Notes: generated by a model from the letters alone, not told the origin. Positions 1-11,464 are shown, counted from the first letter of the stretch. The stretch is DNA of 64,000 bases from Orientallactaga sibirica (GCA_036365145.1 JAEOAD010000025.1:30141001-30205000); one strand, 5' to 3'. Made by a program: numbers and translations.

Positions 1-332
1 AACTGTCACGATAAAGTCCTCAGCCTTGAGGATATTCGACACAGACTGGGGCTGCAAAGACCCTGCACAATGAAGAGCAGGAACTCTGGGGTTCCATTTT
101 TTTCTTTATGCTTCCCCAAGTCACATGTGATGCTGTTTGTTGCAGGAGAGATAAGGATAAATAAAATACTCTTATACATCTGCAACTTAAAAATCTGACC
201 AGATGAAGATATTTAAGAAATTTCATTTTGATGAATTAACTCTGCCAAACTAACTTCCCTAGTCATAGGTTATAGGTCAAGTAAACTCTCATAATAACAT
301 CAATTTAGAATAATCTCAAATATTTCCTTGAA
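1..332. other. Unique non-coding sequence
   Basis: No recognised repeat, RNA gene or credible exon is visible. A 68-codon reading frame on the minus strand has no recognisable domain and is treated as chance. Confidence 0.5.
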
Positions 333-477
333 TTTTTTTTCGAGGTAGAGTCTCACTCTGGCCCAGGCTGACCTGGAATTAGTTATGTAGTCTCAGGGTG
401 GCCTCAAACTCACAGCAATCCTTCTACCTCTGCCTCCTGAGTGCTGGGATTAAAGGCATGCACCACCACGCCTGGCC
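333..477 (-). mobile_element. B1 SINE
   Basis: The reverse complement is a 7SL-derived B1 monomer: poly-T, then the 'gaggtag.gtctcactctggcccaggctgacctgga' block (split here), ending in 'ccaccacgcctggc'. The flanks share a short 'tgaatttt' direct repeat (about 329 and 481), consistent with a target-site duplication. Confidence 0.9.
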
Positions 478-535
478 TACTGAATTTTAAAATGAATAGA
501 ATGTGTGTATTTTAAAGTAAAGCAAGTCCTGCCAG

Positions 536-832
536 TCAGCATTCTCTAGCAGAGCAGAGTCCACGGAATATGCACCGAAAGGGGGATTTACTGAGTTACT
601 TTACAAGATATGGGCTGGAAAGCATGACCATTGCTGTCTGCAAGCTGGAGAGTCCGAGAACCTGTAGCTTCTCAGTCCATAAAGCTGCACTCAGGCCGGA
701 GAGGTGGAGAACTTGTTATAGTCAGAATCAATCTGTTTATGCAGCCTGAGCCTTCAGGTCCTGAATACTGCCCATGAGCAACCTCCCACCTCCCAGCACT
801 ATTGCACTGGGGATTAAGTTTCCAGCCTGTGA
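536..832. mobile_element. Old DNA-transposon-like repeat remnant
   Basis: The stretch opens with 'cattctctagcagagcagag' and has an internal 'gatttactgagttactttac' block and a 'gattaagtttccagcctgtg' block. These look like a diverged mammalian MER-type DNA transposon fossil. I recognise the pattern but not the exact family. It has no coding capacity. Confidence 0.45.
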
Positions 833-939
833 ACTTTGGGGACACACTCAAATCACAGAAAGAGATTTTAAAAAAAAGGACACTAGTCTATTGAAAATAG
901 CTATTGAAGAACTGTCTTATATATTTCACTTGTTTTTTT

Positions 940-968
940 CGTTTGTTTGTTTGTTTGTTTTTGTTTTT
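940..968. repeat. (GTTT)n tract, tail of the adjacent B1
   Basis: This short GTTT microsatellite is the expanded A-rich tail (read as T-rich) of the minus-strand B1 that follows it. Confidence 0.8.
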
Positions 969-1105
969 TGAGGTAGGGTCTCACTTTAGCTCAGGCTGAC
1001 CTGGAATTCACTATGCAGTCTCAGGGTGGCCTCGAACTCATGGTGATCCTCCTACATCTGCCTCTTGAGTGCTGGGATTAAAGGCCTTTGCCACCACGCC
1101 CAGCC
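969..1105 (-). mobile_element. B1 SINE
   Basis: A minus-strand B1 with 'gaggtagggtctcac', 'ctgacctggaattcacta' and the terminal 'ccaccacgcccagc'. It is nearly full length with scattered substitutions. Confidence 0.9.
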
Positions 1106-1473
1106 ATTTCACAATTTTTATTACATATGTTTCAATGATATTTTAATGTGAAACATAGTCATTCTCGTCACGTTTGAAAAATCTCTAGCTTCTCAGTTGT
1201 TTTCTAAGGATCAACATCAGGTTTTGAAATTGCATAAGGAATATATTTGAAACAAATAGTTGATGGTATTATGGTTATCAATATTAGCACTTAGAAAGCA
1301 CAGGTGTGGAAAACGGAAAGCTCTCTTAGTTCACGAAAGACTTCTCTGATTTGTCTCCTCATCCAGTAGTGCACCCTCCTGCATTAACCAGAGGTCAAGT
1401 TTGCTGATCAAAGGAATCCACTTCATTGGCCCAAATTCAGGCTTCAGAACACAAAGGGGGGGGGGAACCCTCG
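1106..1473. other. Unique non-coding sequence
   Basis: AT-rich sequence with no recognised repeat or exon. Confidence 0.5.
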
Positions 1474-1483
1474 ATTATATTTA

Positions 1484-1691
1484 TTTTCTTTTTCTTTTTC
1501 TTTTTCTTTTTTTTCTTTTTCTTTTTCTTTTTCTTTTCTTTTTCTTTTTTTTTTTTTCTTTTTCTTTTCTTTTTTCCTTTCCTTTCCTTTGTTTTATTTT
1601 ATTTTATTTTATTTTATTTTATTTTATTTTATTTTATTTTATTTCATTTCATTTCATTTCATTTCATTTCATTTCATTTCATTTCATTTCA
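1484..1691. repeat. Composite (TTTTC)n-(TTTTA)10-(TTTCA)10 microsatellite
   Basis: A pure T/C tract of TTTTC-like units (about 1484-1590) runs into ten uninterrupted TTTTA units (1592-1641) and then ten uninterrupted TTTCA units (1642-1691). It directly abuts the A-rich tail end of a minus-strand SINE and lies inside that SINE's target-site duplication. It probably arose by expansion of the retrotransposon tail. Confidence 0.95.
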
Positions 1692-1939
1692 TTATTTATT
1701 TTTGGAGAGAGACACAGAGAGAGACAGACAGAAAGGGAGAGGGAGACAGAGATGGGCACGCCAGCAGTCTCTCAGCTGCTGTGAGCAAAATCCAGATGTG
1801 TGCGCCCCTTTGTGGGCAAGTGCAGCATTGCGCCCTTGCTTCACTTTGCATCTGGCTAAACATGGGACCTGGAGATTGGAACCAGCATTCTTAGGCTTAG
1901 CAGGCAGGCGCCTTAACCACTAAGCCATCTCTCCATCCC
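1692..1939 (-). mobile_element. Long DIP-like tRNA-derived SINE
   Basis: Reverse-complement reading gives a tRNA-related head ('ggatggagagatggcttagt'), the long subfamily's 'gccagatgcaaagtgaagc' body and a (CT)n tail. With the adjacent microsatellite as its tail it is bounded by a 15-bp direct repeat, attatatttattttc, at 1474-1488 and 1941-1955. A CTCF-like core sits at 1802-1815 (minus strand CCACAAAGGGGCGC). Confidence 0.9.
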
Positions 1940-2036
1940 AATTATATTTATTTTCAAGTGCATGAATTTTTACTCATATAAAACAATTCTTAAATTTAAA
2001 AATATTCCAGAAGATTGAGGCAGAACATTTTTTTTT

Positions 2037-2059
2037 AGTGTGTGTGTGTGCGTGCATGT

Positions 2060-2100
<41 letters not shown>

Positions 2101-2101
2101 G
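2037..2101. repeat. (TG)n microsatellite
   Basis: Alternating TG with a few GC/CA interruptions in its first half, then a pure run. Alternating purine-pyrimidine of this length can adopt Z-DNA. Confidence 0.95.
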
Positions 2102-3782
2102 TGACTGAGGTATGGAAAGAGTCGAGACTCATGGATTGCAAATAGCCCACTAACAGGACTACTGTCCTATGGTGATGGATGTTGGATACGCATATACTAT
2201 AAATAAAAATGAAAAATTCTGGGAATTTTTGCACATCAAATGAGTCAAAAGGCTTCAAAGACTTGTCTGATCCAAGATTCTATGAGTCTCTGGATTTCAG
2301 CCATCAGCCAGCACTTCCTGAATAATTTCCCATGATGAACATTAGAACGGTTCACCATGAAGTGGCCATGTCACCCTGGCTAATCGGTGTGCCTCCTCAC
2401 TGTACGAGAAGGAGCTAACTGGGCGAGTACACTGCCTGCTCCACTCCTTATGATTCTATGAGTGTTGAAGTTGTACCATCTTGTGTGAAAGCGGGAGAGA
2501 GAGAAATAGACACCTCTTCTCTGATATTCAAAGACATTCGTGACAGAGGGTCACCCCTAGCTCGGGTTGGACAGCAAATACTAGACATAGAGAGACTTCA
2601 TTAATTTTTTCCAGCTTATTTTAACATCCGAGTATCCTTCAATGTATGTTGCCAGGCTCTCATGTCATGCTTTAACTGTGCACATTGTAACAACCAGCAA
2701 TGGAAGTATGTGTGATGCATGGTTTGAAGTAGTTTCCTTAGCAACAGTTTCATTAAGAAAAATATTTCCAAAGAGATATCTTTGCCTTTTTTACCATCAA
2801 ATCCAGTCCCTATGCTCAACATTCTCCTTTTTACTGTAAGACAAAAACAGAATCCTGTACTCCTTGAGAATGCATTATAATATGGAGGACGAACCAGGAC
2901 TCCACATATGCATGTAACACATGGGGTCTTCATGTCGTTTGGGTACTGTTTTCAAGCATATGTGTTTACCTGGCCTGTTTCTTCCCTGGAACTACTCAGA
3001 AAATTGAGTGACCTATAAGAGATGTATTTCCTTACCTTTTCTGGATTTTCTTACCCTAGTGCCTTTTTCTTTTTAATGTCGTTTCGAAATGCAAACACTT
3101 CAAACCATAGAAACCAGTGTGTAAATGTTGAGAGAAATCAGCTGTTTGTTGAGTTATAAGAACTGAAGCAGAGGTGATCTTACTGTCATTCAGTCAAGTA
3201 ATGGCTAACCCCTGCACTGCCTGCCTTTCTTTATTTTTCAAAGTTTCTATAATATGAGATAACCAGTGGAAGCCTGTGGAGGCATCTTATATTTTAATTT
3301 TTTATTGTCAGCATTATCTGGCAAGTGTTAATAAAGATCCAATAACATATTGGTCCAGTGTGAGTTGGTATTACTTAAACTTTCAGCCTCAGCAGTAACA
3401 GGAAACCAGACATGGTTCTCAAGAGCTTTGATTCTGGAGATGAAGACTCTTGTCTAGCTGCTTCAGGGATGGGCTTGCGCTAGACTAAGAAAAGAGGGCT
3501 TCTGGTCTATTATTCTAGGCAGCTGCCCACCAAATAGTATTGACCTTATTAATTTCACCCATCTGAACTATGTTCGAGTTAAGTCATGAAATCATTTCAA
3601 TGTCATTTCCTCTCTCATTGACTGCTAATGCATTCATGAGGATTCCTGCCCCACCCCCCTTCTGCTTCCATGTGGGAGGGAAACACACTTAGCTTTGCTT
3701 ATCCTGTGGACTTGGTTCAGGGACCTGAGGTGTATGATTCCCTTCTTCACTCCTCTTTAAAGTGCTCTGCATTTTTTCTCTA
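2102..3782. other. Unique non-coding sequence
   Basis: No mobile element or exon recognised. Two overlapping antiparallel short ORFs (about 2616-2933) show no domain or splice context that would support coding. Confidence 0.5.
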
Positions 3783-3965
3783 GTGCATGCGTGCATGTGT
3801 GTGTGCTTATGAATATGCCACCGCGTGTGTGTAAAGGTCAGAGGACAACCTTGAGGTGTTGGTCTCTCCTTCCACCTTATTTGAATCAGGGCCTCTCTCT
3901 CTCTCTCCCCCTCCTCCCTCTTTCTTTCGCCACTGTGAATGCTGAACACCAGACTAGCTGACTGC
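3783..3965 (-). mobile_element. Old rodent composite SINE-like repeat with (TG)n head
   Basis: A TG-rich start, 'aaggtcagaggacaacctt', a (CT)n run and an 'accagactagctgactgcaa' block match a dispersed rodent repeat whose forward strand ends in (CA)n. Other members of the family lie at 11.5, 18.1, 30.4, 46.9 and 55.0 kb. I do not assign a formal family name. Confidence 0.5.
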
Positions 3966-6803
3966 AAACTGTGGAATTGTTTTTCCATGTTTGTCTTCCA
4001 CGGGCACCTCAGGATCATAGGGCAGATGGGGTGGAGGTGACCCATCTCATGGTAGAGTTGGGTCTCCATTCCTGATGTTGTAACAAGGAAATTGGGGTTC
4101 TGGGGTGTTTCCTGGAACCCCAAGTCCTGAGTGCATATTTGCAAACTAACCAATGAATTGGCAATTCCAGATTCAAGAGAATGATTTTTAAAATACTACA
4201 TTTTATTCAGATTTTACAAAGGAGTGCGGGAAGGGGAAGGCTGAGAGGTAAGGGGAGACAAAGTGAGGAGAAGAGAAGTATACCACGTGGAGCCCAAAAG
4301 CCCATGGGTCATGTGTAGCTCAGGGGTTCATGTGACCCGATGGGGATCTAGGGAGAAAAGTGTGGAGAGAAAAGAGGAAAGAACGTTGTAGGAGCTCCTG
4401 CCATGAGGGGAGCTGGAGGAGATAAAGAGGAGAGTAAGGGCTGCAGGCCCTCCCAGCTGGGCCTGAGCTGAGCCTAGCAGAGCTAACCCAGGCCCAGCTG
4501 AGGGAAAAACTCATCCACAGCTGGAAGTTCCCAAGTGATTAGAGAGGGAGCACCTGCCCTCCCCTCGAAAACGTATTTATAACCTTAGGGTGGTGTCTTT
4601 TGGCCCAGGTGAACCAGAGGGCCAGCTGGTTGGTTAGGAAGGACTAGGGTCTGTCTCCCGAAGAGATTAGCTCTGGCACAGAGTTCCGGGGGCTGAACTC
4701 ACAGAGAGAAAAGCTTCCATGACTGGTCCCCAGCACACCCACAGCCGGAGTCCGGGGGAGAGGGGGTCAGGATGGGGTTCCTCAGTGTGGAGGCCTTTGG
4801 TGGAGAGCTTAGAGGGTCCTGGCTAGTCTTGTCACCTGAATGGCCTTCCTGTTTAACCATGATTTAGCAGCATCTCTGCGAGCCGAGCCCATATCGCCTG
4901 TGATTAGCACAAATGAGCCTCATGTCACTGTCACTGTCAAGGCCTTTCGTTGCTTCTGCTCTTTGGGAATTGAACAATGGGCTCAACCAGTGTGAAGAGC
5001 TGAACCTAACTGGGCTTTGCTCCTTCAGCATTAAATATTCAAAATGTGCACATGCAACCTTTAAAAAAATATCAACACTCCACTTGAACCACAAAACAAA
5101 ATAAAATCCCCAGAACACTGGAGGTGGGAGGGCTCTCTTTCATTCCAAGGGAGTTTTCCCCCAACCTTCCAAGAGAGCTGACTGCAGAAACTCATCAGTC
5201 AAGGGGTGGCATGGGCCTTTTCAAATAGTTACATGGTATTTTTAGGCTCAGAAAATAAGCAGCTTCCCCAGTCCTGTTCACAATATAATCCCCTTCCGTT
5301 TATTCTCTCTGATCCCCAATCCTTGGTATATAATCTGAAGTAGAAATATTTTCCGTATTTGTTTAGTCTGGGTCTGTTTCTCTGAGATTGGCAGATATTT
5401 CACATTTCATTTTGAGCTATGCCTGATGGGAAAAAGTGCACACTTTCTATACCTCTTTGTTGTTGCTTCTTTATCCTGAGGTACCTCCCCCACCTCCCCT
5501 TCCTCATTCCGTTTATCTTCTGTTCTCTAGTCAAGTTAACCTTTCTCTAACTACTTTCTCCTCTAGGTTCCCATCACTATCTAATCTTGGGAGATAATTT
5601 GCTTTGTGAAATAGTATATGAACTCAACCTGTGATATTCAAGAACGCCCTTTCTTCTATTTGGATTTAAAAAGGCTGAAAGAAGACAGCTCCAGATCTAA
5701 GTTGAATCTAATGTAAGTATAGCAGAGACAGCAGAGGACTCTCCCACTGTCTCTGAACCAATTACTTGTTTCTGTTTTTCCTGTTTGGCAGGAGAAGGAA
5801 TTCTTTAAGCTTCTGTGGTGGATTAGCGTGAACAAGAGGGGCTTCAGTTACCATCACTGCACCTAAAGGACTGCTCAAGTCACCTGGAACCTGTATTTTC
5901 TCAGATCTGATCACTTTTGTGTCTTTCTCTCGCTTGGCCTCTACCCACTGTTGCCTCAACTGGTCTTCTGCCTTTTTTTTTTTTTTTCCCCTTGGGGCTG
6001 GCCTCTTCTGCTCAATTTCCCTAGCTGGCCCTGGAGCTTTCTTTATTTCAAATGCCTTTGCCGCAGTGTCAGCCCTAGGCCTCTAAGTCTCTGTATGGAC
6101 AGCTCATCTTTAATGAACTTTAGTGAGTATCCCAGTGACTTCTCAGCATCAGTCACAGGTCCTGACTTCCCCACAAGCTTTTGAGTTCTGGCAAGAAAGG
6201 GTCTGGTTGTGCAGACCTGACATTGTCTTTGGTATGAACATCACAAGTTGAACTGAAACCAACCAAAACAGAACGCTATTCCCACTGCCCCTCATCTCCT
6301 CCATGGGCTTCTCTCCCAGCGTCTGACTCCACTAAATGGCACCGCCACGCACCCAGTTGCTTAGTGAAAGCCCCTCTCAGTTCCAGAACCATTCAGCAAG
6401 ACCGTTAAAATAAGGTGGAAATCTATTCACTTTGTGCAACCACACTGCCTTTGACCTTGTCCCTGTAGCTCTCATTTGCCACCTGCATGCCTGCAGACAT
6501 TTCCAAAGAAATTTCCCTATTACCTCTCTGTTTCTAAACTACTCCAGCCCTCATTGTGACATTTTCCACAAACAATATTGTTATTGTCTTGGGGTTGGAT
6601 TCATTTTCTCCAATGATTAAAGATTTAAAAGGTAAGAAAGTTTAAAGATGAAGCAAAACAAAGTTTATTTAAAGTGAGAGTAAAAAAGGCTGAGAGACAC
6701 GGACTCCTTGAGTGGAACTCCCTACCTCCCATGGTCTTTCAGTATCTAGCATCATTTTCAAAAGTGAAAATCAGATCACACATTTTCTTTATAACAGCAC
6801 CTC
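3966..6803. other. Unique non-coding sequence
   Basis: A 2.8-kb stretch without recognised mobile elements. It includes a purine-rich part (about 4200-4450) and a poly-T at about 5972-5987. No exon with credible splice signals or a known domain was found. Confidence 0.5.
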
Positions 6804-6995
6804 AGCTGGAGAGATTGCTCAGTGGTTAAGACGTTTTCCTGAAATGCCTAATGACCCAGGTTTGATTCCCCAGTACCCACGTAAAGCCTGATGCACAAAG
6901 TGGGGCATGCATCTGGAGTTTGTTTGCAATGGTTAGAGGCCCTGGTGAATTCATTCTTTCTCTCTCCTTGCAAATAAATAAAATATTTAAAAAAA
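6804..6995 (+). mobile_element. DIP-like tRNA-derived SINE
   Basis: The tRNA-related head 'agctggagagattgctcagt' carries the A-box region, 'ggtttgattcc' is the B-box, then 'gatgcacaaagtgg', a CT-rich stretch and an AAATAAATAAA/poly-A tail. Full length, moderately diverged. Confidence 0.9.
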
Positions 6996-7183
6996 GGAAC
7001 AACCCTTCATACTGCCCCTTAGACGTGCACCCCTCATATTAATCCTTAGGCCTGCATCCCAACCCCACTGCATTCTCTAGTGCTTCACTACCACTGTGGT
7101 CCTGGACTCCTGAAAGCTTGAATTTCTCCAGGCTGGCTGGTATCTCTCTCATAAGTAAAATGAGAACAAAAGATTATGGATCT

Positions 7184-7350
7184 AAGCTGGGCGTGGTGGT
7201 GCACGCCTTTAATCCCAACACTTGGGAGACAGAGGTAGGAGGATCGCCGTGAGTCCGAGGCCACCCTGAGACTACACAGTGAATTCCAGGTCAGCCTGGA
7301 CTAGAGCGAGACCCTACCTCGAAAAACCAAAAAAAAAAAAAAAAAAAAAA
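7184..7350 (+). mobile_element. B1 SINE with perfect target-site duplication
   Basis: 'gctgggcgtggtggtgcacg' to 'gagaccctacctcg' followed by about 22 A. It is flanked by perfect 13-bp repeats, agattatggatct, at 7171-7183 and 7351-7363, so it inserted fairly recently by LINE-1-type target-primed reverse transcription. Confidence 0.95.
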
Positions 7351-7599
7351 AGATTATGGATCTGAACATCCTTTAAAATATTTATCACATGCATCCTAGA
7401 TACTGCCTCTCTCCCCCACTTTGTTTTTAAGAATTGAACTTCAGGGACTGGTGGTGTTACCTATGATCTCACAGAAGCTACCAGAGAGAGATGGGAAAAG
7501 TAGGTCTGCCTTGGGGAGGAAGACAGAATAGTGGGGAATAAAAGAAAAAAGTGAAAAATAGAGGAAGTTGGGTGGCTGAAAAGACTAGCACACAGAACA

Positions 7600-8148
7600 C
7601 TTTTTTCCTTGTTTGATAATTTATATTATAGTAAAATTTTGTAAGTAGAGTTGCTATAAAAATAGAGTAATAAAGTGGTACTAATTAGCATATTAATAAT
7701 TATACTATTTCTTCCTAAACTTATGTAATCTTTCTACAAAGAGCTAAAATGGTTTAAAAAGCTCTAATGATATTATGTTTTGGGGCAATGTGTCTATAAT
7801 AGACATTAATTATATGGTATTAAACCAATCCATAGAGCTTTTGAAAGGAACAATAGGCTAATAAAACAGCAGAAACCTAATTGCTACTCTAAGAATTTAG
7901 AATTGAAATTGCTTAATGGTAGGAAATGCATTAATAGGAAAAATACCCACAAACCTTTGGTATGATGTAGTTTTTCAGTGAGGGAAAATTTAAACAAGAT
8001 CAATAAAAACAAAAGAGTTATTTAGACCTTGTTACATAGATATCACTGCTGAATTTATTTCTAAAACGGTTTGTATAGTTCTCAGACCCTTCTATAAGTC
8101 AGCCACTAGAGAGCAAACTTCTTCTTTTTATCAGGTTGTAGTTTTATT
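7600..8148. promoter_or_regulatory. AT-rich candidate conserved regulatory element
   Basis: About 550 bp of repeat-free AT-rich DNA dense in TAAT-type homeodomain cores, for example 'actaattagcatattaataa' near 7680-7700 and 'gacattaattatatgg' near 7802. There is no ORF. Regulatory function is inference from composition only. Confidence 0.25.
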
Positions 8149-8166
8149 AAAAAAAAAAAAAAAAAA
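8149..8166. repeat. Poly-A tract
   Basis: An 18-bp run of A with no recognisable element body attached upstream. It may be the tail of an old retroposed sequence. Confidence 0.7.
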
Positions 8167-8935
8167 GCTCATACTACATATATAGGCGTCCTCACAATAC
8201 CACATTGTCTCAGACTGGAAAATCTAATAATATAGCTTCTAGGTGCCTGAAGCAGTGGGTGTGGGAGATAGACCTGGGGAATTTTGAGGCCATTTATATT
8301 AAAAACATTAGAAAGAACAAGATAACATGTGGTAATGTTGAACCATCTTCCTGGAGTGAAATGAAACCTGATGTTAATGGAGCATAAAGTCTCATGTTTC
8401 ATCCCCTGTAATAAAATGTGAGAGGCACTGTTTGCTCTGACAGGCATCTTGGGCCTTTTTCTAGTCTAGGTCTCGAGAGAGCTCAAGGAAATGATACTGT
8501 TTCCAGATGAAATGTGGATAAATTACATTGTCAGGTACCTCTGCAGCCTTCAGTTCCAGAGGCTCCAGCCAGGCAAGAGAACGCCCAAGAACATTCTCAT
8601 CTATGGGACTGATCTTTGCTGTGGGCAGCTCTTCCAGAGCTCAGCGCCGTATTCAATACGCACACAGATCAATTTGCTGAAGGCTACCAGGGAACAGAAG
8701 ACAGGACGCACATAAAACCCTCCTTCTCCAGGCCCCAGGGGCTTGTCTAACTTGCCAGGATTGGAGATATTGTACTGGCCGCGTCCCTCTCTTTTCTGGT
8801 GGCCTGTTAGCATTTGTCCCCGGACATGCAACTGTACAGATGCATGGCTGAACAAAGTTGTTGGAATCAAACTTATCTCAATTGTCTGGGCTTTGGCACG
8901 TTTGAGAGGTTGTGGTCTAAAATTTAGACTTTTTG
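8167..8935. other. Unique non-coding sequence
   Basis: Several overlapping short ORFs on both strands, none with a recognisable domain. No repeat recognised. Confidence 0.45.
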
Positions 8936-9103
8936 AGCCGGACGTGGTGGCACACACCTTTAATCCTAGTACTCGGGGGGCAGAGATAGAGGATCACTGT
9001 GAGTTTGAGGCCACCCTGAGACTACATAGTGTATTCCAGGTCACCTTGGGCTAGAGTGAAACCCTACCTCAAAAAAAACCAAAAAACAAAAACAACAAAA
9101 AAA
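8936..9103 (+). mobile_element. B1 SINE
   Basis: 'gagccggacgtggtggcaca' to 'gaaaccctacctc', followed by an A-rich (AAAAAC)n-like tail. An imperfect 'acttt.tgag' flanks both sides. Confidence 0.9.
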
Positions 9104-9324
9104 CCCACTTTATGAGTCCAAAAATAAAATTTAATAGCTAAGGAAGATTATAAAGGATATTCAAAAAGGGAGATTTAAAAACTTTCCAAGTGCATACTTC
9201 CCAAGGTTTATTGAGTATTTTAGATTATTTTTCTCATATCAAATTAACAGAGGAACTATTGTCAATATGTGAACCATTTGGCTTGTAAAAAACTGTCCAT
9301 TTCACAGAATTAACCTAACATATT

Positions 9325-9690
9325 CTGTATCAGTTACTTTTTCCTTGCTGGGAAGAAACACTCAAACAGAAGCAACGTATGGAAGGCAAAGGGTTAATTC
9401 AGTGTGTAGTTCTGGAGGTGGGAGTCTATCACCTGGGGAAGCAGGGCTGGAGCAGGAGACAGTGTTGCACTGTCACCTCAGCAGGAAGGAAGTAGCCATA
9501 ATGATGGCCCTCAGCTGGCTCTCTCCTTGGTATACAGCCCACCCCATGGGATGGTGCCACCCACCGTCAGGGAGGGTCCTTCTACCTCAACTCATCTACA
9601 AAGTCCCTCACAGACATGACCAAGAGATTTGTTTCCATGGTGATTCTAAATCCTGTCAAAGTGACAACCTGAGATTAAGCATCACACATT
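9325..9690 (-). mobile_element. hAT-type nonautonomous transposon remnant (URR1-like)
   Basis: 'gttactttttccttgctggg' begins the element, followed by 'agaaacactcaaacagaagc', a GC-rich centre with 'atgggatggtgccacccacc', and the end block 'gtcaaagtgacaacctgag'. This layout parallels the rodent URR1 hAT family. The family name is recognition by eye. It has no transposase. Confidence 0.6.
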
Positions 9691-10014
9691 TTCTGCTACA
9701 GGGCCTTCTGCAGAGAGCCCAGGAAGCATCCAGCCAGTACTGACGCCACCCACGGGGTACTTTCTGAACGGCACTCCAACCAGCCCTGGAGCAGCCCTAA
9801 CATCACCAGGTGAGGTCTTCATGGAGAGAAGCTGAGAGCCGTCCCTCACTCGGGGAGTTGCAGAGCACGTGCTGTTCTTTGAAGTGTGGGAATGTGAAAG
9901 AGGAGGAGATCAGTTCTGACTGGTAGAGTATCTGAAGTGTTCATTACTGAGCCGCACCTGCATGAAAGGGCTGATATTTCCATGCGGAAACTTAACCAGG
10001 GCTCGAGTGAGAAC

Positions 10015-10105
10015 GCTTGTCTGGAGCCAGACTGCCACTTGACTAGATGTGTGACTTTGAGCCAAGTACTCAACTTGGAACCATAGAGTCGTCATCTCTA
10101 AGATG
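10015..10105 (+). mobile_element. MIR SINE fragment (copy 1)
   Basis: 'tctggagccagactgccact' and 'tagatgtgtgactttgagcc' match the MIR core. Positions 10031-10097 are 63/67 identical to 10760-10826, so the two copies are related by duplication or conversion rather than by independent ancient insertion. Confidence 0.8.
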
Positions 10106-10358
10106 CAGGTAGATACATAACATCTTTCTGCGCTCTCTTCAGGTACTTAGGATTGTCGGTGTGTTCCCACAAATCTGCAGGGAGCCCTGCCAAATTAAGT
10201 TCTTTACTGACACATCCAGGGAAAGACCTGGAGCTGAACCTGAGGGGGCCAGGCTACAAGTCTGGCTTAATGCTATTGCTCCAGGGAGTAAGGGGAATTA
10301 AGGAAAAGCTGCTCCACAGAACATCTTCCTGTGCCCAGTTCTGGTGTCCGGATTCCCG

Positions 10359-10395
10359 CAGTGTGTGTGTGTTTGTGTGTGTGTGCGTGTGCACG
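10359..10395. repeat. (TG)n microsatellite
   Basis: Interrupted TG repeat ending in 'gcgtgtgcacg'. Confidence 0.85.
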
Positions 10396-10744
10396 AATGC
10401 TTGATGTTTTCACGTTGTACCCCTAAGAACCCATGATCCTGGTAAAATTGCTTTCATGGCCCTGCAAGCCGGGATGAGGGTGGGCTGAGAAAGCCCACAC
10501 ACCAACACTGTCACTTTCATGTCCCCTGTTGGGTGGCAGCCGGAGGCCATCACACTGCAAAAGCAGAAGTCTCTTCTATGTCAGGTTTGTTCTTGGTCAC
10601 ATTTCAGAAAGTCCCTGGCAATGTTCAGAAATTCTGGGTGGGTAGGGGTTCTCCGTGGGAGAAAGTTCCCACCATATCAGGGAGGGTGAAAGCTCCGATC
10701 TGGTGCAATCTGGTTTGTACCCTCAGGCTGCCATGGCCAGGGCA

Positions 10745-10832
10745 CTGTAGTCACAGGGCACTGCCACTTGACTAGATGTGTGACTTTGAGCAAAGCACTC
10801 AACTTGGAACCATAGTGTCGCCATCTGATCAT
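10745..10832 (+). mobile_element. MIR SINE fragment (copy 2)
   Basis: The same MIR core as at 10.03 kb, with only four differences in 67 bp. The flanks differ, so the shared unit is short. Confidence 0.75.
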
Positions 10833-10869
10833 CAGGGTGATCAGGGGTCCTGATCAGGGGTGAGCAATG

Positions 10870-11196
10870 CCCACAGTGACCAAAACTCAGGGAAGTTTTT
10901 CTCAGGAACCTAGGTATATTATAGTTAAAAAATCCACTTAGGCAATACATTATTATTATATTTTTTGAGTTAATAATTGTCATTTTCATTGGCATAGATT
11001 CTTTTGACAAATGAATCATCCTACTTTCTCATAGCTCTGAAAATGGCTCTCTATATACAATTTTCCATATGGTTAAATAAAAAGTTAGATTAAAATCACC
11101 ATTGGCCAATCAAACACTGATAGCTATTTTTGATGTATTTTAAAATGCATTTTGATGTATTTCCATTTGGATTTTAAATTTAAACCAACAAAAGAC
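10870..11196. other. AT-rich unique sequence
   Basis: Contains 'aataattgtcattttcattg' and 'ccattggccaatcaaac', a CCAAT-type motif at about 11100-11112. No repeat recognised. Possible regulatory DNA but unproven. Confidence 0.35.
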
Positions 11197-11358
11197 ACAG
11201 GGCTCTGTGGTTAAAGGCACTTGTTTACAAAGTCTGTTAGCCCAGGTTCGATTCCCTAGCACCCATGTAAAGCTGGATATAGAGGGCACTTGTGTGACAT
11301 GTGTGTGCCCATACACACAGACACATACACACACAAATAAATATAAACTTAAAAAAAG
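11197..11358 (+). mobile_element. DIP-like SINE, diverged
   Basis: 'ctctgtggttaaaggcac' is an A-box-like head and 'aggttcgattcccta' a good B-box. It ends in (CA)n, AAATAAATA and poly-A. Confidence 0.75.
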
Positions 11359-11390
11359 ACATTTGAAGTTTTCTAAATTTGCTGTTGTTG

Positions 11391-11440
11391 ATTTTTGTTG
11401 ACAACTTCCATAATTGTAGATAATATCCCATGGTGCTGAT
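11391..11440 (-). mobile_element. LINE-1 3'-end fragment
   Basis: 'ttgttgacaacttccataat' matches the reverse complement of the 3' terminus seen at other LINE-1 copies here (23.42, 44.98 and 62.83 kb). It is very short. Confidence 0.5.
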
Positions 11441-11464
11441 TTTTGTATGCTTGTATGTAATGTG

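Noticed and set aside
1401..1923. ORFs of 127 and 165 codons
   Set aside because: They are translations of the TTTTC/TTTTA/TTTCA microsatellite and a SINE (poly-Phe, Ser/Phe/His-rich).
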